Source of the DNA: Sulfitobacter albidus
Lineage (GTDB): Bacteria; Pseudomonadota; Alphaproteobacteria; Rhodobacterales; Rhodobacteraceae
Reading direction: 5' to 3'
Length of the DNA stretch: 64,000 nt
NCBI RefSeq assembly: GCF_018200035.1
Contig: NZ_CP073581.1
Span: forward strand, 2,042,501 to 2,106,500
The position numbers and the translations under genes are program-made. Positions 58,736 to 64,000 of the stretch are shown one piece after another; position 1 is the first letter of the stretch; each line of letters starts with the position of its first letter. A model generated the notes under the pieces. That model saw only the letters and a list, made by a program, of their open reading frames with translations, was not told the DNA's origin and did no database searches.

Positions 58736-60268
58736 GTGAACAGTCCGACATCCGATACCGACGACGCGGCCCTCAGTCGCGGCATGATCCGGCGGCTGAT
58801 GATCTACTACATCGGCGCGCTCGCGATCCTGTTTCTTTCCGTGGCCGCTAATTTTGCGCTGACCCAGTTCGAAGCCCGCAATCTGCGCGCCGACGCCAGC
58901 GATATCAATGTCAGTGGCCGCCAGCGGATGCTGAGCCAGCGGATCATCTACCTTGCCGGTGAGATGACGCAGCAAACCGGCGCGCAAGCGGCCGAGATCC
59001 GCGCCGAGCTTGCGACCGCCGTTGATGAATTCGAACGCGCGATCGCGCTTTTTGAGCGCTCGCACACGGGGCTGAGCACGCAGGAAGGGCTGACCGACAA
59101 GATTTCACAGCTGTATTTCGCGCAGAGGGACGGATCGTCGTTGGACGACCGCGTACGCGCCTATATCGCCATGGCCCGCAGGTTGCTTGCCGATCCGGGT
59201 GATGCCGATGCGCTGGCGCAGCTCAAGACGCTGGAACGCGCGGGGATCCTTGCCGATCTCGACGCCGTCGTTTCCGCGTTCGAGGCCGAATCCGGGGCGC
59301 GCATCGAACTGCTTCGCCGATTCGAGGTGATGACGCTGCTGCTGGCCCTGGGGATCATCGTGTTGGAACTTGTGATCGTCTTCCGGCCCGGGCATCGGCT
59401 GCTCGTGTCGATGTTCGACACCCTCGTGAACCGCAACCGGCAGCTGACCCGCGCGCAAAGCAGCCTTGATGCCGCCAACGCCCGCCTGAAAGAGCAGAAC
59501 GACGCGCTGGCCCGCGACGGCGAACGGCTGCAGGACGCCTGGGAGGAAAGCGAGGCCCTGCGCCGCGAACAGGCGGAATTCACCTATTCCGTGTCGCACG
59601 ACATGAAATCACCCGCAAACACGATCCATCTGCTGCTCAACGAACTTGAGGTGTCGCACAGCGACGCCATGGCCGCAGATGCGCGCACGCTTTTGACCCA
59701 CGCCCGCAGCACCGTCGCGCGGATGAGCGAGCTGATCGAGGATGTGCTCGAATACTCCTGGGCCACCGATCAGCGCGAGGAGGCCGAGCGGCTCGCCGTG
59801 TCGGATCTCATCGACGAGGTCCGCGAGACCCTGCACGACAAGCTGATGGCGACGGGGGCAAAGATCACCGTCACGCAAACCTGCGATGTCCACGGCTATC
59901 GGCGCCAGATCGTAACGGTCCTGCGCAATCTGGTTGGCAACGCGATCAAGTTCCAGCCCGAGGGCGCGCGCCCCGAAATCACAATCGGCGCGCACCCGCA
60001 CCCGCAGGGCGGCACCGTGGTGAGCGTTTCGGACAATGGCATCGGCATCGCCCCCGACAAGCAGGACCGCATCTTTGGTCTGTTCCAGCGCCTGCACGTG
60101 CGCGAGACCTACGGCGGCACCGGCCTTGGCCTTGCGACCTGCAAACGCATCGCCGCAAATCACAACGGGTCGATCACGGTCGCGTCGCGCGAGGGCGCTG
60201 GCAGCACCTTCACCGTGCACCTCGATGATCCGACGGCCGACACAACTCCAAAGGAGATCGCGGCATGA
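58736..60268 (+). CDS. membrane sensor histidine kinase
   Basis: The 510-residue protein starts with GTG, has two membrane helices (about residues 20-41 and 200-222) around a helical periplasmic domain with the PilJ/NarX-type opening SGRQRMLSQRIIYLAGEM, then a coiled coil, a HisKA domain with the phospho-acceptor H288 (YSVSHDMKSP), and an ATPase domain with N box LRNLVGNAIKF, DNGIGIAP and GGTGLGLAT. It overlaps the response regulator gene by 4 bases. The signal is unknown. Confidence 0.93.
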   Translation: MNSPTSDTDDAALSRGMIRRLMIYYIGALAILFLSVAANFALTQFEARNLRADASDINVSGRQRMLSQRIIYLAGEMTQQTGAQAAEIRAELATAVDEFERAIALFERSHTGLSTQEGLTDKISQLYFAQRDGSSLDDRVRAYIAMARRLLADPGDADALAQLKTLERAGILADLDAVVSAFEAESGARIELLRRFEVMTLLLALGIIVLELVIVFRPGHRLLVSMFDTLVNRNRQLTRAQSSLDAANARLKEQNDALARDGERLQDAWEESEALRREQAEFTYSVSHDMKSPANTIHLLLNELEVSHSDAMAADARTLLTHARSTVARMSELIEDVLEYSWATDQREEAERLAVSDLIDEVRETLHDKLMATGAKITVTQTCDVHGYRRQIVTVLRNLVGNAIKFQPEGARPEITIGAHPHPQGGTVVSVSDNGIGIAPDKQDRIFGLFQRLHVRETYGGTGLGLATCKRIAANHNGSITVASREGAGSTFTVHLDDPTADTTPKEIAA

Positions 60269-60690
60269 GCAGAACCACCCCCCTGGGCCACGTAATGATG
60301 GTCGACGACGAACAGATCGACCAGATGATGTACCGCCGGATCATCGATCGCTCCGGCATGGCAGAGGATGTGGTCGGCTTCACCTACGCCGAAGAGGCGT
60401 TGGCCTATCTCAAGGAGGGCGATCGCCCGCCCGTCGATCTGATCCTGCTTGATATCAACATGCCGCGCATGACGGGCTTTGAATTCCTCGAAGCGGCCTG
60501 TGCGGAGCTGGGCGAGGCCTTCAACACCTCGGTCGTTATCATGCTGACCACATCGCTGAACCCGCGCGACAAGGCGCGCGCGGCATCCTTTGACATGGTG
60601 CGCGGCTACGTGAACAAGCCGCTGGAGCCCGAAAACCTGCGCGTTGCCGCCGAAGCGGTGAAGGAGGTCGCCGCGAACCGCGTTGCCTGA
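60265..60690 (+). CDS. single-domain response regulator
   Basis: A 141-residue receiver domain without an output domain. The acidic pocket (VDDE), the phospho-acceptor D63 in LILLDINMPRMTG and the conserved threonine and lysine (MLTTSLN, VNKPL) are present. The ATGA overlap with the kinase gene makes the two a cognate pair. It resembles the Rcp1-like regulators that pass phosphate on or act by protein contact. Confidence 0.94.
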   Translation: MSRTTPLGHVMMVDDEQIDQMMYRRIIDRSGMAEDVVGFTYAEEALAYLKEGDRPPVDLILLDINMPRMTGFEFLEAACAELGEAFNTSVVIMLTTSLNPRDKARAASFDMVRGYVNKPLEPENLRVAAEAVKEVAANRVA

Positions 60691-60801
60691 TCGGGGCAGG
60701 CAGGACACGGGCACGCAATTTCGCGACCTCCCCCAAAAAAGGGGAAGCCATCGCGCGCCCGCGCTGCTAAGGTGCCGCAAATCAAGATAACCGGTATCCG
60801 C

Positions 60802-61509
60802 ATGAGCAGCAGCCCCAAGATCGAAGACACCCTGCGCGAGGCTATCATCTCGCAACCCGATGTGATCCTTGACGATAACGACGTGATGCAGGCGCTGATC
60901 GCCGCCAATGAGAAAGCCATCGGCGCGAATATCGTCGATCTGCGCGGCATCGCGATGGAGCGGTTGGAGAACCGTCTTGACCGTCTTGAGGATACGCACC
61001 GCAGCGTGATCGCTGCCGCCTACGAAAACCTTGCGGGCACCAATCAGATCCACCGCGCCATTCTGCGCATGCTGGACCCGGTGGAGTTCGAGACGTTTCT
61101 GCGCGATCTGGGCGGCGAGGTGGCCGAAATCCTGCGCGTCGATTCCGTCCGGCTGGTACTGGAATCGGTGCAAAACGACAGCAACCCCGCAGTCCAGCGG
61201 CTTGGCGACGTTCTGACCGTGGCGGAGCCGGGGTTTATTGACGACTACCTCACCCAAGGGCGTGGCGGCACGGTGCGGCAGGTCACACTGCGGTCTGTTC
61301 AGGACGCGGCAGAGCAGATTTACGGCCCCAACGCGGAATGGATCCGCTCGGAGGCCTGTCTCAAGCTGGATTTTGGTGCAGGCCGTCTGCCCGGTCTGCT
61401 GGTCATGGGTGCCGAGGATCCGCATATGTTCGGCCCACAGCAGGGCACCGATCTGCTGGCGTTCTTCACCGGGGTGTTCGAGCGCACGATGCGTCGCTGG
61501 CTGTCTTGA
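60802..61509 (+). CDS. DUF484 family protein
   Basis: A 235-residue cytoplasmic protein of the DUF484 family, known for its position next to xerC in many proteobacteria; it has a GAF-like fold after a helical start (ISQPDVILDDNDVMQALIAAN). The ATG at 60802 is favoured over a GTG 30 bases upstream, though neither has a strong ribosome site. It ends in TTGA, within which the xerC start codon lies. Confidence 0.85.
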   Translation: MSSSPKIEDTLREAIISQPDVILDDNDVMQALIAANEKAIGANIVDLRGIAMERLENRLDRLEDTHRSVIAAAYENLAGTNQIHRAILRMLDPVEFETFLRDLGGEVAEILRVDSVRLVLESVQNDSNPAVQRLGDVLTVAEPGFIDDYLTQGRGGTVRQVTLRSVQDAAEQIYGPNAEWIRSEACLKLDFGAGRLPGLLVMGAEDPHMFGPQQGTDLLAFFTGVFERTMRRWLS

Positions 61510-62443
61510 GCGCGGCGCCTGACACGCTTGCGATCAGCCCCGCCGCGCGGGACGCACTGCAAGCCTGGCTTGCCCATCAGCGCGGGCTGAAGGGGGCAGC
61601 GGAAAACACCCTGACTGCCTACCGTGGCGATGTCACCGAATGGCTTGCTTTTCTGGCCGTGCACAGCGGCGGGATGCAGGGGCTTGGGCCCCTGTCATGC
61701 ATCACGATTGGCGACATGCGCGCATGGATGGCGCAGACCCGCGCGGGCGGCGTGGGGCCACGCTCGCTCGCGCGCAAGCTGTCGTCGGTAAAGGCGTTCT
61801 ATCGCTGGCTGGCAGAGCGCGAAGGCTTCGAGCCGACCGCCGTGCTGCTGACCCGCGCACCCAAATTCACGAAAAAGCTGCCGCGCCCACTGGCCGTTGA
61901 TGCCGCGCGCGAGCTGATCGACTGCGTCGAGGCGCAGGGCCGCGCGCCGTGGATTGCGGCGCGGGATGTGGCCGTGCTGACACTTCTGTGGGGCTGCGGT
62001 CTGCGGATCTCGGAGGCGTTGGGCCTGCGCGGCGCCGATGCGCCGCTGGGGGCCAGCCTGCGGATTTTCGGCAAGGGCGGAAAAGAGCGCGACGTGCCCG
62101 TCCTGCCCGCCGCGCGCGATGCGGTGGATCACTACCTGTCGCTGTGCCCCCACGTGCAGGAGGCCGGTGCGCCGCTCTTTCGCGGCGTGCGCGGGGGGCG
62201 CTGAACGGGCGCGCAATCCAAAGCGTGATGGCGGACGCCCGGATGCAGCTGGGTCTGCCCGCCTCGGCCACACCGCACGCCATGCGCCACAGCTTTGCCA
62301 CGCATCTGCTGGACGCGGGTGGCGACCTGCGCGCGATTCAGGAGCTTTTGGGCCATGCCTCGCTGTCGACCACACAGGCCTACACGGCCGTCGATACGCT
62401 GCGCCTGATGGAAGTCTACAACCGCGCGCATCCCAAAGCCTGA
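61506..62443 (+). pseudogene. xerC: tyrosine recombinase XerC, frameshifted as sequenced
   Basis: XerC resolves chromosome dimers at dif together with XerD. The N-terminal DNA-binding domain and the catalytic domain to about 62190 are in one frame (ending with [28 protein letters not shown]), while the closing part ([37 protein letters not shown] with the catalytic Arg, His, Tyr) is in the next. Restoring a seventh G to the run at 62193-62198 yields [15 protein letters not shown] and an intact protein of about 312 residues. The start is a TTG overlapping the DUF484 stop. It is the housekeeping recombinase, not a phage integrase. Confidence 0.9.
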
Positions 62444-62484
62444 GAGGGCTTTGCATTGCCGCCCAAATTTGCGACACCCGTGTC

Positions 62485-63180
62485 ATGACAGTTCAGCAAA
62501 AAGCGCTCGCCGTTCATCTTCTCACCGCTACGGGCGCCGTTTTTGCGATGCTCGCGATGCTGGCGGCGGTGGACGAAAAATATGACATGATGTTTCTGTG
62601 GCTGGTCGTTGCGTTCTTTGTGGACGGGATCGACGGGCCGCTCGCGCGCCGCTACGACGTCAAGACGAACGCGCCGCAGTTCGACGGCGTGCTGCTGGAT
62701 CTGATCATCGACTATCTGACCTATGTATTCATCCCGGCCTTTGCCCTGTTCAAATCGGGGCTGATGGACGGCTGGTCGGGTTGGGTGATGATCATCATCG
62801 TGACCTTCGCCTCCGCCATGTATTTCTGCGACACCCGCATGAAAACAAAGGACAATTCCTTCTGGGGGTTTCCGGGCTGTTTCAACATGCTGGTGCTGGT
62901 GATCTTTGCGCTGAACCTGCCGTGGTGGGTCAGCCTTATCCTCGTGACGTTCCTGTCGATCACAATGTTCGCGCCGCTGAAATTCGTGCACCCCGTTCGG
63001 ACAGAGCGCTGGCGCGCGGTGACGCTGCCCATGGCGCTGGCCTGGACGTTCTTTGCCGGCTGGGCCGCTTGGGTGAATTTTGATCCCGAAAGCTGGGCGC
63101 AGTGGGGCCTCGTCGTCACCTCCGTGTATCTGATGGGCGCGGGGATCGTGCAGCAATTCTTTTTCGATCCGCGCGACTAG
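62485..63180 (+). CDS. pcs: phosphatidylcholine synthase
   Basis: Pcs condenses choline with CDP-diacylglycerol to give phosphatidylcholine directly, in the inner membrane. The 231-residue protein has about eight membrane helices and the CDP-alcohol phosphotransferase signature DGIDGPLARRYDVK followed by FDGVLLDLIIDYLTYVFIPA, with the longer spacing before the second part that marks Pcs enzymes. The stop overlaps the ogt stop as CTAG. Confidence 0.9.
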   Translation: MTVQQKALAVHLLTATGAVFAMLAMLAAVDEKYDMMFLWLVVAFFVDGIDGPLARRYDVKTNAPQFDGVLLDLIIDYLTYVFIPAFALFKSGLMDGWSGWVMIIIVTFASAMYFCDTRMKTKDNSFWGFPGCFNMLVLVIFALNLPWWVSLILVTFLSITMFAPLKFVHPVRTERWRAVTLPMALAWTFFAGWAAWVNFDPESWAQWGLVVTSVYLMGAGIVQQFFFDPRD

Positions 63181-63626
63181 ATCAGCACGCCGCCCTCGTG
63201 GCGCAGCAGGGCCACCTTTGTCTCGACCCCACCTGCCCCGGAAAATCCGGTCATGCCCCGCGCGCCCATGACGCGGTGGCAGGGGATGATGATCGGGATC
63301 GGATTGGCCCCGCAGGCCTGCCCCACCGCCTGCGCAGGCACCCCCAGCGCACGGGCGATATCACCGTAGGTGAGCGTCTGGCCGTAGGGGATCGCGGACA
63401 TCTGCGCGCAAACCGCGCGTTGGAAATCCGAGCCAGCGACGCGCAGCGGCAGATCAAAGACCTCCCGCCTGCCTGCGGCATAGTCGGTGATCTGGGCACA
63501 AGCTTCCTGCAACAGTTTTGTGCTGTCCTCGGCCGGGGCATGACCCCAATTGAGTGCGGTAATCGCGCCATTCCGTTCCGTGAGGATAAGCGGGCCGAAT
63601 TGGGTCTGGATTGAACATTCAGGCAT
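63177..63626 (-). CDS. ogt: methylated-DNA--protein-cysteine methyltransferase
   Basis: This suicide enzyme takes methyl from O6-methylguanine onto its own cysteine. The 149-residue protein has the active-site motif IIIPCHRVMG and the helix-turn-helix region PYGQTLTYGDIARALGVPAQ. The ATG at 63624-63626 gives the usual length; the longer upstream frame overlaps the DUF3253 gene. It converges with pcs. Confidence 0.95.
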   Translation of the reverse strand: MPECSIQTQFGPLILTERNGAITALNWGHAPAEDSTKLLQEACAQITDYAAGRREVFDLPLRVAGSDFQRAVCAQMSAIPYGQTLTYGDIARALGVPAQAVGQACGANPIPIIIPCHRVMGARGMTGFSGAGGVETKVALLRHEGGVLI

Positions 63627-63657
63627 GGGATCACTGTGCGCCGGGATGCGCGCGGGC

Positions 63658-63915
63658 TCAATCCGTTTCCTGCGCAAGGCCCAGACGGATCGGTCCGCGC
63701 GCGGTTTCCGCATCGACGGTCTCGCCCTTTTGCGTCACCGCGATCCTTCCCTCTTTGGCCAGATCGCCCGCAACCCGCCGCACCTGAGGCATCAACGCGC
63801 GCCAGTCCGCGCCCAGCGCGCGGGCAACTTCCGAGGGGCAGATCGTCTTGCCCGCCCCCCGGTCGATCACCTGTGCGGTGATCTCATCCGCGATGCGGTC
63901 ATCCGACGGCGTCAT
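63658..63915 (-). CDS. DUF3253 domain protein
   Basis: An 85-residue protein with a small winged-helix-like domain (EVARALGADWRALMPQVRRV) of the DUF3253 family; function unknown. The start at 63913-63915 lies within the 3' end of ileS (17-base overlap), so translation may be coupled to it. Confidence 0.82.
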   Translation of the reverse strand: MTPSDDRIADEITAQVIDRGAGKTICPSEVARALGADWRALMPQVRRVAGDLAKEGRIAVTQKGETVDAETARGPIRLGLAQETD

Positions 63916-64000
63916 CGCAGCGCGCGCAGACGTCCGCGTGGGCGTGGGTGCCGATATCCGGCAGCACTTTCCAGCAGCGCGCGCATTTCGCACCCTCGGC
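63899..64000 (-). CDS. ileS: isoleucyl-tRNA synthetase, C-terminal end (partial)
   Basis: Reading inwards from the right edge on the minus strand gives AEGAKCARCWKVLPDIGTHA then HADVCARCDDAVG and a TGA at 63899-63901. The two CxxC pairs form the C-terminal zinc finger typical of bacterial IleRS. The gene continues outside the window. It overlaps the DUF3253 gene. Confidence 0.85.
   Translation of the reverse strand, partial: AEGAKCARCWKVLPDIGTHAHADVCARCDDAVG

Noticed and set aside
61506..62443. Tyrosine recombinase as a sign of an integrated element
   Set aside because: It is the housekeeping XerC beside DUF484, with no att sites, phage genes or tRNA next to it.

Overview
The window is a GC-rich, gene-dense stretch of chromosome from an alphaproteobacterium. 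It most likely comes from the Roseobacter group (Rhodobacterales). The supporting signs are the aa3-oxidase assembly cluster coxB-ctaB-coxF-ctaG-ctaE-surf1 running into thrC, the ruvCAB-ybgC-tolQRAB-pal-cpoB-tilS-ftsH chain, a tad/cpa pilus locus, phosphatidylcholine synthase and a DUF1127 micro-protein. No IS element, prophage, CRISPR array, rRNA or tRNA was seen. Almost all genes are core or lineage-core genes, and intergenic gaps are short.

Layout. 1-7.7 kb: thrC, an M16 protease and a GNAT gene form one minus-strand operon behind cytochrome oxidase genes (SURF1, subunit III, Cox11/CtaG, CoxF, heme O synthase, subunit II). 7.9-13.5 kb: tldD, dprA and topA on plus. 13.5-17.9 kb: a divergent marR / secreted SRPBCC pair, an L,D-transpeptidase, the two subunits of a 3-ketoacid CoA-transferase, a small GNAT and a lytic transglycosylase. 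18.3-29.1 kb: a tad pilus locus with two Flp-like pilins, CpaB, the CpaC secretin, an OmpA-type lipoprotein, CpaE, CpaF, TadB, TadC, TadD, a second TPR lipoprotein and the CpaA/TadV prepilin peptidase. It is followed by an AAA ATPase of unknown role and a small Tat-secreted protein paired with a ferric-reductase-like membrane protein. 31.8-36.5 kb: DNA-repair helicase, PdeM nuclease and PaaI thioesterase on plus, then folD and fhs (one-carbon folate) and a MOSC gene on minus.

39-51 kb is one long minus-strand block for envelope and recombination functions: ruvC-ruvA-ruvB, a conserved unknown, ybgC, tolQ-tolR-tolA-tolB-pal-cpoB, tilS, ftsH. 51-58 kb: a DUF1127 gene, a small membrane protein, prmA, a MATE exporter, an MFS transporter and priA. 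58-64 kb: fructose-6-phosphate aldolase/transaldolase, a histidine kinase with a single-domain response regulator, a DUF484 gene, xerC, phosphatidylcholine synthase, ogt, a DUF3253 gene and the 3' end of ileS.

Four genes are frameshifted as sequenced (the M16 protease, the ligase-associated helicase, the MOSC gene and xerC). All five lesions are single G/C losses, four of them in G/C runs of five to seven. Because the reading continues perfectly in the next frame each time, I suspect base-calling undercalls rather than real decay.

I see no clearly new multi-gene system. The best candidates for a second look are a 170-bp three-copy inverted-repeat element separating the helicase from pdeM, the AAA ATPase beside the tad locus, the small intradiol-dioxygenase-like Tat protein that keeps HxH but lacks the tyrosines, and a three-copy 30-bp hairpin repeat at the surf1/thrC junction.
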